Source of the DNA: CAVSUZ01 sp963791885
Lineage (GTDB): Bacteria; Pseudomonadota; Alphaproteobacteria; Acetobacterales; Acetobacteraceae
DNA: 64,000 nt
Direction of reading: 5' to 3'
NCBI GenBank assembly: GCA_963791885.1
Contig: CAWBUL010000004.1
Span: 744,001-808,000, forward strand
Part shown: positions 43,276 to 52,359 of the stretch, one piece after another
How the letters are laid out: every line of letters begins with the position of its first letter
Numbering within the stretch: the stretch's first letter is position 1
Notes under the pieces: generated by a model
What the model saw: the letters and a program-made list of their open reading frames with translations, nothing else
Database searches by the model: none
What the model was told of the DNA's origin: nothing
Program-made: the position numbers and the translations under genes

Positions 43276-44002
43276 GGCAAAACAAGCCCGGGGATTCTCA
43301 GTCAACGTGGTCCAAGGTTGGGGCCAGGCTCACCACGGTCAAAGCAGCCGCCTGATCCTGTCCGGCCTCAGGGGCCCACTCCACGGGTCTTGAATTGATT
43401 GACCGTGGCCAATGTCGTCGCCACCTCGCGTCGGGGCATCTGGTTCACCACCAAAGGCCCTCGCCGTGACTTACGTGCGGGTAATCCTCGTAGTAATCGA
43501 GCTTGTGCTCGCTCTGATTGACCTCCGGCATTGAGGTCATACCACCCCTTCGCCCGAGCGCCGCCAGCTCGGCACAGTCAACTGGTTTGCCCGAGTTGGA
43601 AACTCGGGATGACGAGGCGCGCCTCGCCGGTCCCCATCCTGTGCCTTTGGAGACGTCGGGGGTGTGCCGCGCGAGAGCGCTCGTATTGTTGAGGCGCTTC
43701 GTGGCCCGCAGGAATATCAGCCTCCCGCGTGGTCGCGGCCCATCAGCTTATATGCAGCTCCGGCCAACTCGCTGCTCCTTTCCCTAACAAATAGGTCGAA
43801 GCCGTCTCAGACGATGCTTTCGGGGACTATGTGGCTTGGCAGTATTCCGACCACACTGGGTGACAGCCGTGCGCGATAGATCGATGGAGACTTGCCACCA
43901 ATTTTTTTGTTGTCCTGACCTGATGGGGTGGACGGCCCCTGAGCGGCATCTCTATGCCAGAGTGGAGGGTGTCGTCACCACACTCGGAAGGAACCGTCCA
44001 CG
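43276..44002. other. Gap with no intact gene
   Basis: About 730 bp of debris between the IS3 remnant and the IS110 remnant. Only short frames occur, for example a 31-codon frame on the minus strand (43445-43540, MTSMPEVNQSEHKLDYYEDY). From about 43916 the sequence looks like the non-coding leader of the IS110 element. No tRNA or regulatory element was recognised. Confidence 0.4.
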
Positions 44003-44275
44003 ATGCAGGTTAGCACCATTGGTTTCGACTTGGCGAAACAGGTCTTCCAGGTTCACGGCGTCGATGCCGACGGAGTTGTTGTGCTGAGAAGACGGCTGCG
44101 ACGATCGGAGGTCGTGAAGTTTTTCAGCGCGCTGCTCCCGTGCACTGTGATCGGTCCCGCCGACCGCTACCGCTCTGCCCATGCTCGCCTCCCGCGGATC
44201 GGCGCGGGAATCGCATCACATCTCGCAGGCAGTCGGAATCCGCCGCGAGTCAGAGATTTCGCAGGTTGGTATTAG
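44003..44275 (+). pseudogene. N-terminal remnant of an IS110-family transposase
   Basis: The first 52 residues (MQVSTIGFDLAKQVFQVHGV, VVLRRRLRRSEVVKFFSALL) match the start of IS110/IS1111 DEDD transposases, including the first acidic residue in GFDLAK. After LLPCTVIG the expected MEAC continuation is lost and the frame runs into unrelated sequence. The element is dead. Confidence 0.8.
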
Positions 44276-44512
44276 TTCTCACCCTGGCTTAACTCAATGC
44301 GGATAGCGCAGCCAAAGCCACTTTGCACCCGTTTCAGCCATAGAGCCTCACAGCGGCCGAACCGTGGAAGCGGCCGTTCCGACCACGCGCATAGCGAGTG
44401 CGCGTTTGACGCAATCGCGCAGCGCAGTCACGGCCTCTCGGCCCGGTTGCTGCCGTCCCGCCGGTTCGGCGAACCCGAGAATCTTGGGGGCTGTTGGGCG
44501 GCCGTCGCCCGT
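44276..44512. other. Short unassigned stretch before the SDR gene
   Basis: About 240 bp after the IS110 remnant and before the 3' end of the SDR gene. No frame with a start, ribosome-binding site and coding character was found; likely scar DNA of earlier rearrangement. Confidence 0.35.
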
Positions 44513-45361
44513 TCACGCACGGTCGGCGGCGGCAAACTCATCCATGGTAGCGGCTATAGGCGGTTTGTTCAGCGGCAGATAGGCACGGCCGGCGAAGGCA
44601 CCGCCATTGACGGCAAGAACTTCGCCGGTGATGTAGTCGACAGCCGGCGAGGCGAGGAACAGCACCGACTGCGCGACCTCCGCCGGCTTGCCGAACCGCC
44701 CCCAGGGGATGTTGCGCAGCATCGCGTTTTGAAAGTCCTGATCGACGGGCGCGGTGTCCGGTCGGGTGTTGATGTAGCCGGGTGCGATGCAGTTGACGTT
44801 GATGCGCTGTGCCGCGAGTTCCATCGCCAGCACCTTGGTGAACATGACGACGCCGGCCTTCGAGGCGCAGTAGTGGGAACCGCCCAGCCGGGCGCTGGCA
44901 TGCGCGCCGGAGGAGATGGTGATGATTTTGCCGGGACGCTTCCCGGCCGTCATGCTGCGCGCAGCGACCTGGCAGGTCAGGAACGTTCCCCGCAGATTGG
45001 TCTCTATTACGCGATCCCACTCGGCAACCGGCATGTCGAGCACGGGGCAGTTAGGAAAGACGCCGGCATTCGCCACGGCGATCGTCACCGGGCCGAGTGT
45101 CCGCTCCGCCGCTGTGAAGAAATCCCGCACCGATGTCTCGTCCCGCACATCGAGGCGGCTGGCATATGCGTTTCCGAGAGAGGCGGCGGCGCGTTCGGCT
45201 GCCTGCATGTTTATGTCGCCGAGGGCGACACGAGCGCCGGCGGCATCAAACGCCTGCGCGATGGCGAGGCCGATGCCGGAGCCCGCGCCCGTCACCACGA
45301 CAGTCGTCCCGCGGAAGTCGAAACCGCTGATTGGTGTTTGCTGTGATTCCCTGTGAGTCAT
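44513..45361 (-). CDS. Short-chain dehydrogenase/reductase (SDR)
   Basis: The 282 residues are a classical SDR: cofactor motif VVVTGAGSGIGLAIAQAF, LDVRDE (residue selecting NAD(H) or adenine contact), VANAGV, catalytic Ser in IITISSGAHAS, YxxxK in HYCASKAGV and the PG segment NCIAPGYINTRPD. The acidic D-I after the second strand (ALGDIN) favours NAD over NADP. It heads a small group with a decayed second SDR and an aldo/keto reductase on the same strand. The substrate is unknown. Confidence 0.93.
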   Translation of the reverse strand: MTHRESQQTPISGFDFRGTTVVVTGAGSGIGLAIAQAFDAAGARVALGDINMQAAERAAASLGNAYASRLDVRDETSVRDFFTAAERTLGPVTIAVANAGVFPNCPVLDMPVAEWDRVIETNLRGTFLTCQVAARSMTAGKRPGKIITISSGAHASARLGGSHYCASKAGVVMFTKVLAMELAAQRINVNCIAPGYINTRPDTAPVDQDFQNAMLRNIPWGRFGKPAEVAQSVLFLASPAVDYITGEVLAVNGGAFAGRAYLPLNKPPIAATMDEFAAADRA

Positions 45362-45396
45362 TTCCTCGAGAGCCGGTCAACGAAAACGGGAAGGAA

Positions 45397-45949
45397 TCAA
45401 TGCGCGGTGAAGCCGCCGTCGACCGGCAGCGCGACGCCGAGTACGAAGCTCGCGCCATGCTTGCTGGCGTGGTACGCAGCGCGGCCGGGCAGACCCACAA
45501 GACCACCGAGCGAAGAACAGTTGACGATCGCGCCGCTACCCTGCTTCCGCATCTGCAGCAGCTCGTGCTTCGTGCATGTCCAGATGCCGCGCAGATTGAC
45601 AGCGTGAACGTCGTCGAAGGCCTTGCCCGTTTCATCGGTAACGTCGCCCATCGGGCCCGAGGATGCCGGCATTGTTGTACGCCATATCGAGTCGGCCGAA
45701 CGTGGCAACGGTGCGCTCCACCATCGCGGCCGCCTGGCTCTCGTCCGCTACGTCACAGTTCATGGCAATCGTGCGATGGTCGGTCGCGTTTAGCGTCTCG
45801 CTTGCGCGCGCCACAGCGGCTTCGTTGATGTCGGCGAGGGCGACAGCAGCGCCCGCATCGGCAAAAGCCCGCGCCGTCGCCAGACCCATGCCGGAACCGG
45901 CGCCGGTCACGAGGGCAACCTGGCCGCGGAAATCGTAGGTCGGGTTCAT
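45397..45949 (-). pseudogene. Second SDR gene with frameshift and internal deletion
   Basis: The start at 45949 (MNPTYDFRGQVALVTGAGSG) and the first 95 residues, to LDMAYNNAGILGP, are intact. The continuation (MGDVTDETGKAFDDVHAVNL, NCSSLGGLVGLPGRAAYHAS) lies in another frame from about 45665. After YHASKHG the sequence jumps to ASFVLGVALPVDGGFTAH, so about 70 residues, including the PG loop, are missing. Two independent lesions make a true pseudogene far more likely than sequencing error. Confidence 0.88.
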
Positions 45950-45965
45950 TGCTTCAACTCCTTGT

Positions 45966-46952
45966 TTACCGATCCGCCAGCGCTTCCACTGCCTGAGGAT
46001 AGCGGTCACCTTGGACGGTGATGCGGGAGGCGGCATCCTCGATTTGGCGGACATCCTCGGCTGTGAGTTCAATCGAGGCTGCGCCGAGGTTCTCCTCCAG
46101 GCGGGCCAGCTTCGTGGTACCCGGGATCGGCACGATCCACGGCTGCTTCGCCAGCAGCCAGGCGAGCGCGATCTGCGCCGCCGTCGCAGCCTTCCGGCGT
46201 CCGACATCCTCGAGCAGGGTGACAAGCGGCCGGTTGGCCTTTCGCGCCTCTGGGGCGAAGCGCGGGAGGGTGCTTCGATTATCGTTGCCCGCAAACGTCG
46301 TGGTCTCGTCGATGCTGCCGGTGAGGAAGCCGCGGCCGAGTGGGCTATAGGGAACGAAGCCGATCCCCAGCGTCTCGCAGACCGGCAGCACCTGCTCCTC
46401 GGGCCGGCGCCACCAGAGGGAGTATTCGCTCTGGACCGCTGTGACGGGCTGGACGGCGTGGGCGCGCCCAATGGTTTGGGCGCCCGCTTCGGAAAGACCG
46501 AAATGCCTGACCTTGCCCGCTGTAATCAGGTCCTTGACGGCGCCGGCCACGTCTTCGATCGGCACGCCGGGATCGACCCTGTGCTGATAGAACAGGTCGA
46601 TGGCGTCCACCCGCAGACGCTTCAGCAACTCTTCGGCGACGTGTCGGATGCGGTCAGGCCGGCTGTTCGGCCCGCCAGAGCCGCCGGGGCCGAGGTCGAA
46701 GCCGAACTTCGTCGCGATGACGACGCGGCCCTTGAAGGGTTCGAGCGCCTCGCCGACCAGGCTTTCGTTGGTGAAGGGGCCGTAGACTTCGGCGGTATCG
46801 AAAAATGTAACGCCGCGTTCGACCGCCTTGCGAAGGAGCGCGATCATCTCGTTGCGGTCGGGCGGCACGCCCCGGTGGTAATTCAATCCCATGCAGCCGA
46901 AGCCAATGGCCGAGACCTCCAAGCCGCTGCTGCCAAGCGTGCGCTTGCGCAT
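45966..46952 (-). CDS. Aldo/keto reductase
   Basis: The 328 residues form a complete AKR barrel: LGSSGLEVSAIGFGCMGLNY, catalytic Asp and Tyr in FFDTAEVYGPFTNESLVGEA, Lys in RVVIATKFGFD, His in DLFYQHRVDP and the cofactor region VPIPGTTKLARLEEN. It belongs to the YajO/YhdN-like group (AKR11/12-type). Adjacent to the SDR genes it may form a small carbonyl-reduction module; the substrate is not known. The gene lies 16 bp upstream of the decayed SDR start. Confidence 0.94.
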   Translation of the reverse strand: MRKRTLGSSGLEVSAIGFGCMGLNYHRGVPPDRNEMIALLRKAVERGVTFFDTAEVYGPFTNESLVGEALEPFKGRVVIATKFGFDLGPGGSGGPNSRPDRIRHVAEELLKRLRVDAIDLFYQHRVDPGVPIEDVAGAVKDLITAGKVRHFGLSEAGAQTIGRAHAVQPVTAVQSEYSLWWRRPEEQVLPVCETLGIGFVPYSPLGRGFLTGSIDETTTFAGNDNRSTLPRFAPEARKANRPLVTLLEDVGRRKAATAAQIALAWLLAKQPWIVPIPGTTKLARLEENLGAASIELTAEDVRQIEDAASRITVQGDRYPQAVEALADR

Positions 46953-47041
46953 CTTCGTTTCTCCTGGTCAAACTTGAATGTGAATGCCGCGTATCTTTTC
47001 GAATGCCATGCTGATTTCCTGCGTCGGCTCGGTCCGTCACA

Positions 47042-47272
47042 TTACGATGGGTCATAGCCGGGTTTTTTGTAGACGTTCGGCCAATTGCCGAGGATGTCTG
47101 GCTTGTAGACCTTCTCGACCCAGTCTTGCGGCTCGACGTCCTCGATACTGACCGACACGGATTGCTCCGCGCACTTTGCGTGGGTCATGATGGCCTGCGT
47201 GATGGCTTCTGCGATCTTTGCTTTCTGCTGCCCGGACCTGCCTGATTGAAGCTTTACGATGACGTGCGGCAT
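47042..47272 (-). CDS. Tautomerase-family protein (4-OT/PptA-like)
   Basis: Start at 47272 gives MPHVIVKLQSGRSGQQKAKI, so Pro2 becomes the N-terminal catalytic proline after Met removal, as in the 4-oxalocrotonate tautomerase superfamily. The 76-residue chain with SVSVSIEDVEPQDWVEKVYK matches the E. coli PptA-type subgroup (tail around YKPDILGNW). It overlaps the 3' end of the DUF1127 gene by 19 bp. The physiological substrate is unknown. Confidence 0.88.
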   Translation of the reverse strand: MPHVIVKLQSGRSGQQKAKIAEAITQAIMTHAKCAEQSVSVSIEDVEPQDWVEKVYKPDILGNWPNVYKKPGYDPS

Positions 47273-47556
47273 TGCTTTACCTTCGGTTCGGGATCGAGGA
47301 CGCGAGCGACGTCGCATCTGGTGATGCCCATGTCGGCGAATTCCCGATCGGACATTGCCGCCAGCTCGCTCATTGCGGCGCGCCGAGCGCGCGCCGCCTG
47401 CAAGCGGGCACCAAACGCCGCAACGATGCGAGCGAACGGAGCCCGGCGCCGCCGCGGGAACTGTGGTTCGTAATCGGCGTCATTCCAGGTGGCGTGGTCG
47501 GATAGCATCTTCGGTGGCTCGAGGTTCAGGTGGCGCCTGGAGGTATAGGAAGTCAT
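47254..47556 (-). CDS. DUF1127 (YjiS-like) protein
   Basis: The 100 residues have an Arg-rich middle (PRRRRAPFARI) and the DUF1127 core MSELAAMSDREFADMGITRC then DVARVL. Proteins of this family in alphaproteobacteria are small Arg-rich factors that bind RNA or influence phosphate and stress responses. It is read ahead of the tautomerase gene with a short overlap. Confidence 0.85.
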   Translation of the reverse strand: MTSYTSRRHLNLEPPKMLSDHATWNDADYEPQFPRRRRAPFARIVAAFGARLQAARARRAAMSELAAMSDREFADMGITRCDVARVLDPEPKVKQCRTSS

Positions 47557-47596
47557 GGGGTCATGGATCCTTTGCGCGAGTGCATGAGTGACGAGG

Positions 47597-47794
47597 TTAT
47601 GTTTCCACCGTTCGGCTTCTGGCCTTCGGCTCAGTATTCCTGGCGCGTGGGCGCTGCATGTCCTTGTCCGCCCGATCGGGTGGCGGCAGCGGTTGGGTCA
47701 GCCGGTAGCGCCCGACGTCGCGTGCCGCGTCGCGCGAGGCTTCGTAGGTGCCGCGTAACCTCTTCACTCCGGCTGGCAGGCGCGGCGGTGCCAT
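47597..47794 (-). CDS. Short phage-type frame, possibly terminase small-subunit-like fragment
   Basis: The 65 residues (MAPPRLPAGVKRLRGTYEAS, then DAARDVGRYRLTQPLPPPDR) faintly resemble the start of P27-type terminase small subunits (LP..V..L.GTYR..R). The similarity is weak. About 220 bp to the right contain only a fragment frame ending at 47891, which may be the tail of another lost phage gene. Confidence 0.25.
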   Translation of the reverse strand: MAPPRLPAGVKRLRGTYEASRDAARDVGRYRLTQPLPPPDRADKDMQRPRARNTEPKARSRTVET

Positions 47795-48018
47795 CGGCTA
47801 AACAGTCTGCCCGATGGGCGACCGGAAAAGATCCATTGGGCCGCGGTCAACGGGTGAACGCACTTTAGGTTTGTCTCCTTTCAAACCCCTTTACGGCAAC
47901 GCTGCACGATGGCGGTGTGGCGCAGGCTGGGCAGCGGCGACCTCGCGAGCGCGTCGGCGCTGTGGGGTCGGCGACAGTAGGTCATCGATCTCGCCGGTGA
48001 GCCGGGCGACTTGTGCGA

Positions 48019-48399
48019 TCATCCGCTGCGTCTGTCGTGACACGCTGCGGCTTTCACGGACGACCGCGTCTTCGTCGCTAGATACGGCAGCGCGCGGGGA
48101 TTGATCGGCCTGCCACCACGTCCGGCATCCTTGATCACCGGATCGAAGTTGAGGCCACGCAGCCGCCTCGGCCAGTTCGCCTTCTCGCCCCAGCGTGCCG
48201 CCGCTGCCGCCTCCAGCGCCGCCTCGATCAGCGGGATGGCGGGATTGTTCGGCGCCATCAGGACCGAGCAGCTGAACCGCTCCTGCTGCCCCGGCTCGAA
48301 CGCCTTCGGCACGATCAGCTGATCGGCATACGCCAACCTTCCGTCCAACACCTTCACGCGGATGGTGTTGCTCAACGGCTTCTTCTTGTTGTCGTTCAC
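48019..48399 (-). CDS. DUF2815-family phage protein (ssDNA-binding-like), truncated
   Basis: The 126 residues begin with the family pattern (SNTIRVKVLDGRLAYADQLI, FEPGQQERFSCSVLMAPNNP, AARWGEKANWPRRLRGLNFD). The usual later part (GY.GM.F..A) is absent, and the frame ends in KAAACHDRRSG. In an alternate frame the same DNA reads RQTQRMIAQVARLTGEIDDL to 47891, so a deletion seems to have joined two genes. Proteins of this family sit next to phage DNA polymerase and nuclease genes and probably bind single-stranded DNA. Confidence 0.7.
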   Translation of the reverse strand: MNDNKKKPLSNTIRVKVLDGRLAYADQLIVPKAFEPGQQERFSCSVLMAPNNPAIPLIEAALEAAAAARWGEKANWPRRLRGLNFDPVIKDAGRGGRPINPRALPYLATKTRSSVKAAACHDRRSG

Positions 48400-48455
48400 A
48401 TCAAAACTCCCTGTTAAACGTGTGACGTGTTGACCAAGGCCGGCGCGCCGAGCCG

Positions 48456-49181
48456 TCAGATGCGCTCACCTCCTGTCTCCGTTGTGGTGAACTCTTCCTG
48501 CGCCTCGCGCTGGCGCATCGCGTGGAACGCGGGACAGCTGGCACGGGCGGCACAGAAATAACTACGGCACCACGGACCGGCGGTACGCGGCGGATCGGGA
48601 TCATCGGTCGCGATATGCGCGACATCGACGTAATCGCTGAGCGTGCGGATGATATCGGCGACGCGATGGCGCATGTGGCGCACCGGTTCGCCGCCGCCGT
48701 TCGGCTGCACGACAACAGTGTCGACCCACGCGATCCGCCGTTGATCAGCAGTCGGGAGCGACATGAATGCCGCGCCGCCGTAAAGTTTCAATTGCAGCGC
48801 GTCGGCGGCGACGTGGATCAGCCCCGACTTGAAATCAAATACCGTGAGCACACCCCACGCGAGATCGATGACCAGCGCGTCTGCGATACCGAATAATTCA
48901 GGGTGCGAGCGCGAGAGGTCGAGCCGATGTTCAATCAGCGGTGCAACATCGGCACGTACGGCGACCATGCGCACTGCGTCGACATAAGCTGCAATTGTCG
49001 CGTTTGTATTCTTCGCGCCAGTGCGCAGGCGCTGCTCCGCCTCGGCATGCAGCGCGCTGCCATTGAGCGCAGCCTCACCCGCTAACGGCCGCCCGACGGC
49101 GTCCTCCGCCTGCACGCTGCCGGGGCAGCGCTGAATCAGCGCCGCGCGTGAAGGACCGATGCGGGAGTGGCTTGCGGCCAT
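48456..49181 (-). CDS. DUF2800-family nuclease (PD-(D/E)XK, Cas4/RecB-like)
   Basis: The 241 residues have the features of phage RecB-type nucleases: RCPGSVQAED at the start (first Cys), His in GSALHAEAE, the catalytic core GIADALVIDLAWGVLTVFDFKSG (D...D-x-K) and a C-terminal Cys cluster WCRSYFCAARASCPAFHAM for a probable Fe-S site. The start overlaps the stop of the upstream gene (TAATG). The role is likely DNA processing in phage replication or recombination. Confidence 0.85.
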   Translation of the reverse strand: MAASHSRIGPSRAALIQRCPGSVQAEDAVGRPLAGEAALNGSALHAEAEQRLRTGAKNTNATIAAYVDAVRMVAVRADVAPLIEHRLDLSRSHPELFGIADALVIDLAWGVLTVFDFKSGLIHVAADALQLKLYGGAAFMSLPTADQRRIAWVDTVVVQPNGGGEPVRHMRHRVADIIRTLSDYVDVAHIATDDPDPPRTAGPWCRSYFCAARASCPAFHAMRQREAQEEFTTTETGGERI

Positions 49182-49630
49182 TACATCGCCCGCAGCTCGT
49201 CGATTAGCTGCGGCAGGTGCTGCAACGGCACGTCGTCGATCTGCAGGATGCTGTCGCCGGCGACCTTCCTGATGACCGCGCGCATGCCACCGACGCCGAA
49301 CGCGCGCTGCACCCGCTTACTTTCGAACATCGCGCGGGCACGCAGCGTGTCCTCGTCGTCTTGCTCTGCGGCTGCGCCGTTGCAGTTGGCCTTTGCCGGC
49401 TGAGCGCGCTTGCGTGACTTCGGCTTGGTTGATGCTGCCAGCGGTTTCACTCCCGGCGCATCGGCCACCGGCTTCTCAGTTAGCGGCAGGACCATCTGTA
49501 CCGGCGCCGATACCGCCGCGACCGGCGCCAGCTTGTCGATCTTATTGTCGAGCTCCACGATCTTCCTGGCCAGCGCGTCGATGCTGTCCTTCAGTTCGTC
49601 GAGCTGCGACAGGCGCACGTCGATATTCAT
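49181..49630 (-). CDS. Phage hypothetical protein with N-terminal coiled coil
   Basis: Start at 49630 (MNIDVRLSQLDELKDSIDAL) is backed by GGGGAGA upstream; the longer frame is not coding. The 149 residues begin with heptads (LSQLDELKDSIDALARKIVE, LDNKIDKL). A Pro/Ala/Lys-rich linker follows (PKSRKRAQPAK) and then a compact C-terminal part (SKRVQRAFGVGGMRAVIRKV, ILQIDDVPLQHLPQLIDEL). No family was recognised. It lies between the helicase and nuclease genes. Confidence 0.6.
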   Translation of the reverse strand: MNIDVRLSQLDELKDSIDALARKIVELDNKIDKLAPVAAVSAPVQMVLPLTEKPVADAPGVKPLAASTKPKSRKRAQPAKANCNGAAAEQDDEDTLRARAMFESKRVQRAFGVGGMRAVIRKVAGDSILQIDDVPLQHLPQLIDELRAM

Positions 49631-49949
49631 CGATAATGTCTCCCCGGTTACGATGTTGGTCGGCGGTTGCGTCTCCCCGCTGCGCCGCAACGCGGTGACC
49701 TCGGCGTTGCCGCGCAGGCCGTTGCCGTAGGCGAGAGCCGTCTCGGCGGCCAGTCCGGTCTGCAGAGCCAGGTCGAACAGGTCCGCTCGCGCGCACGGCC
49801 GACACCACGGGGGAAATCTGGTCGAACGGGCGATCCAGCCTGAAGGCGCCACTCCAGCCACAGGCGTGCCTCCTCTTGGCGCCCGGCCCTGGTGCCCGGT
49901 GCATCGGGTCGCGGCAGCTCCTCGGGAACGGCAGGCGACGGATGCGCAT

Positions 49950-51370
49950 TCAGGCTGCGTCATGTTCGATGAGATCAGCAGCGATCTGTCCCTTGCGGCG
50001 CGCCACGCCGACGACGCGCTCGTCGAGTGAGCCCGGCAACAACAGGAAATCGATCGTCACGTCGTGCACCTGGCCGGCGCGATACAACCGTGGGATTGCT
50101 TGCTGTGTCACGGCGTCGCTCCAATCCGGCTCGACGACGGCGGCGTATCTACAACTTTTTAAGTTAAGCCCGAGACTGCCGCTCTGGCTTTGCAGCAACA
50201 GCGCTTGCAGCTCGCCACGGTCGAAGTCGTCGATCAGCTGAGTGCGGGTTGCGGCGGGCGTATCGCCGCGGATGCTGCCGACAGAGATCTCTGCTGGATG
50301 CAGCCTGCGCCGCCATCACGTCGGCGACCTCGCGATGATGGAAAAAGGCAATCGCGCGGTCCTCGCCGCCGGCGAGACGTTCGGCGACATGATCTGCAGC
50401 CGCCGTGGCCTTCGCCACGCCGATGACACGACGCAATGTCGCCAGTCTGCTGTGCGTGCCGCCGCAGCAGCGCCAGCAACTCATCACCGGTGACCGCCTG
50501 CAGCTGATCGAGGAGTTCCTGCGGCACGCTCCTCAATGCAGTGAGTAACTCCGCGCTCGATGTTACGGAGAGCGCGAATTCCTGTAGCCGTAGTGCCGGC
50601 AGGTCGAGCACGTCCTTCCGACGCAGGCGAGACATGTGTGGCGCTAGCTTGGTGCGGAGTTCTTCAACGTTCTGCGCGCCGGCCGGCACCCGCAGCGTGC
50701 GGCCAGCGCTGATGTGCACAGTCTTGAAGGTGCAGTAGCGCGCGACGAACTCGTTGAACTGCATACGCCGCAGCTCGCCGCTCTCATCCGGTATCGCGAT
50801 CGCACGCGGGAACAGTCGGTTGACCATTGGATAGATGTCAGCCGGAGAGTTGACCACCGGTGTGCCGCTCAAACACACGACACGGTCTGCCTGATCAGCC
50901 AAACAGGGTGCGGCACCGAATACCCGCTGCGTGCGCTTCGCGGACAAATTGCGCAGCAGGTGGCTCTCATCGATGATGAGAAGATGCCAATGCTGGCCGA
51001 TCAGCTGCGCAAAGACGTCGTTCGATAGCAACAGGTCAAAGTTGCAGATGCTCCACTCGACGTTGCACGTAAGCTTCGCGCGTCGACCCTCGAGGATCTG
51101 CACGCGTGTTCCGGGTCCACCCCAGCGCACCAGCTCGCGCGCGACTTGCACCTTACAACTGGCCGGGCAGAGGTAGAGCTTTGGCACCTCGCCGAGCGCC
51201 TGGCCGAGCGGCGATCGGCGATCGGCGATCGGCGATTTTCCCACGCCTTGTTCCCAAAACAAAAGGCGGTGGCTGGTTGTACTAGACAGGTATTCAAACT
51301 CAGTTGTTTGATGATCGTAAAAATTAGCGAACAGGTCCACGTCCCGCCGCAAAGGTGGGACGTCGTTCAT
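49950..51370 (-). pseudogene. Phage SNF2-type helicase/ATPase with two frameshifts
   Basis: The first frame (start 51370, MNDVPPLRRDVDLFANFYDH) contains LLFWEQGVGKS (motif I), LYLCPASCKVQVARELVRWG, DESH in HLLIIDESHLLRN and CLSGTPVVNSPADIYPMVN, to about 50440. Two +1 shifts are then needed to continue through VIGVAKATAAADHVAERLAG and AIAFFHHREVADVM to SGSLGLNLKSCRYAAVVEPD and RLYRAGQ (motifs V-VI). A heptamer repeat (CGGCGAT)4 follows motif I directly. The gene starts inside the SprT stop (ATGA overlap). It is broken, so the replication module is not functional as it stands. Confidence 0.85.
51209..51236. repeat. Heptanucleotide tandem repeat (CGGCGAT)4 in the helicase gene
   Basis: Four perfect copies of CGGCGAT lie directly after the Walker A codons. 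They add the unusual residues SPIADRRSP where relatives have a helix start. Because 7 is not a multiple of 3, gain or loss of one unit shifts the frame. It may be slippage in a decaying gene or an on/off switch. Confidence 0.9.
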
Positions 51371-52017
51371 GCAGCGACGATCTCGACATGGCCGCATGGG
51401 ATGCAGGCGAGCTTGCCCGCGGCGGACGGCGATGCCTGAACACTGAAGTTGCAGCTAGGACAGACGAACTTTAGCCTTTTCGCCTTGGGTTTGGCGCTGG
51501 CTTCCTGGAACAATGTATCGCCCCACTCGATCGTAGTTTCGAGTGCGTCGAAGGCGAGCGCGAAAGGACCGCCCTCTATAATGTAATGAGACACAGAATA
51601 ACCGGTCTCACGGCCGCCCGGTCGACCGGTGCTTGATGGGCAAAGACCAATCGCCTTCATGGCTTTCGCCCAGGAACGACTATGGTAGCCGTTCCGCCCC
51701 GGCGTGCCGAAATGCGCTTCAGCCAAATGCACCATCTCGTGCACCAGCGTGGAACAGGTTTCCCGCAAACTGCGCGAGCGAAAATGTGTGGGGTTTAGTG
51801 CAAGTTCGTCAGTCTTCGCTTCACCGTTCAGCGCAGTAAACTTGCCCCTGCTATAATAACCGAAGGTTCTACTTTGCCGCTGCAGCGTGATCAGGCACGC
51901 CGGCAACCGATCGTCGAACAAGGTATGATTGAAATGTTTGTAGGCGGGCGCCGTATTGCGACGCCGTGGGCGTTGTTGTTTGTGGTGTACATTCCACCGC
52001 AATGTCGCGAGGCCCAA
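51367..52017 (-). CDS. SprT-like zinc metallopeptidase-family protein
   Basis: The TTG start at 52017 has GGGGGAAG upstream. The 216 residues show the SprT pattern: FNHTLFDDRLPACLITLQRQ, the zinc site TLVHEMVHLAEAH (HExxH) and a C-terminal zinc ribbon FVCPSCNFSVQASPSAAG...CIPCG. SprT/Spartan proteins cleave DNA-protein crosslinks; phage copies near helicase genes are common. It is coupled to the helicase gene by a 4 bp overlap. Confidence 0.88.
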   Translation of the reverse strand: MGLATLRWNVHHKQQRPRRRNTAPAYKHFNHTLFDDRLPACLITLQRQSRTFGYYSRGKFTALNGEAKTDELALNPTHFRSRSLRETCSTLVHEMVHLAEAHFGTPGRNGYHSRSWAKAMKAIGLCPSSTGRPGGRETGYSVSHYIIEGGPFALAFDALETTIEWGDTLFQEASAKPKAKRLKFVCPSCNFSVQASPSAAGKLACIPCGHVEIVAA

Positions 52018-52038
52018 TGACTTCCCCCGCGGTGGCGC

Positions 52039-52257
52039 TCATGCGCGGCGGCTTTGCTTGCTCGGGGCGCGAATTTTCGCCGGCGGTAGGTTGCGCATCT
52101 GCGCGAGACCGTACGCGACGTCGATCTTGATGCGCTCGCCGTCCTTGATCGCGCGCAAACGACCGTCACCGAGCTTTTCGTACGTGGTGCTGCGGCTATC
52201 GCCGCTGATCCGCTGCCACACGTCGAGCGTGGCGTAAACAGGGTACTGAATGTCCAT
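52039..52257 (-). CDS. Small DNA-binding protein, excisionase/AlpA-like
   Basis: From ATG 52257 (MDIQYPVYATLDVWQRISGD) the product is 72 residues. The pattern W.RISG.SRSTTYEKLGDGRLRAIKDGERIKID is that of winged-helix excisionase or MerR-like adaptors, in which the wing contacts DNA (KDGER). It lies close to the integrase and may control excision or early transcription of the element. Confidence 0.65.
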   Translation of the reverse strand: MDIQYPVYATLDVWQRISGDSRSTTYEKLGDGRLRAIKDGERIKIDVAYGLAQMRNLPPAKIRAPSKQSRRA

Positions 52258-52359
52258 ACGCCCGCCGCCACCATCCACTTATGTTCGGCGGGATAATTGA
52301 GCGTGCAGTGATCAGCTCACCAGCTGACTTTACGGGCGAAAGGAAGACCTTAACTCAAG

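Noticed and set aside
44540..44555. TGGTAGCGGC match to the tRNA-Met 3' end as possible left att site
   Set aside because: Only 10 bases match, within the coding end of an intact SDR gene; likely chance.
46011..47057. 348-codon frame on the plus strand
   Set aside because: It lies antisense to the aldo/keto reductase with all AKR motifs on the other strand.
48456..49181. Cas4 of a CRISPR system
   Set aside because: The Cas4-like nuclease fold is shared with phage DUF2800 proteins. The neighbours are phage replication genes, and no CRISPR array or other cas gene is present.
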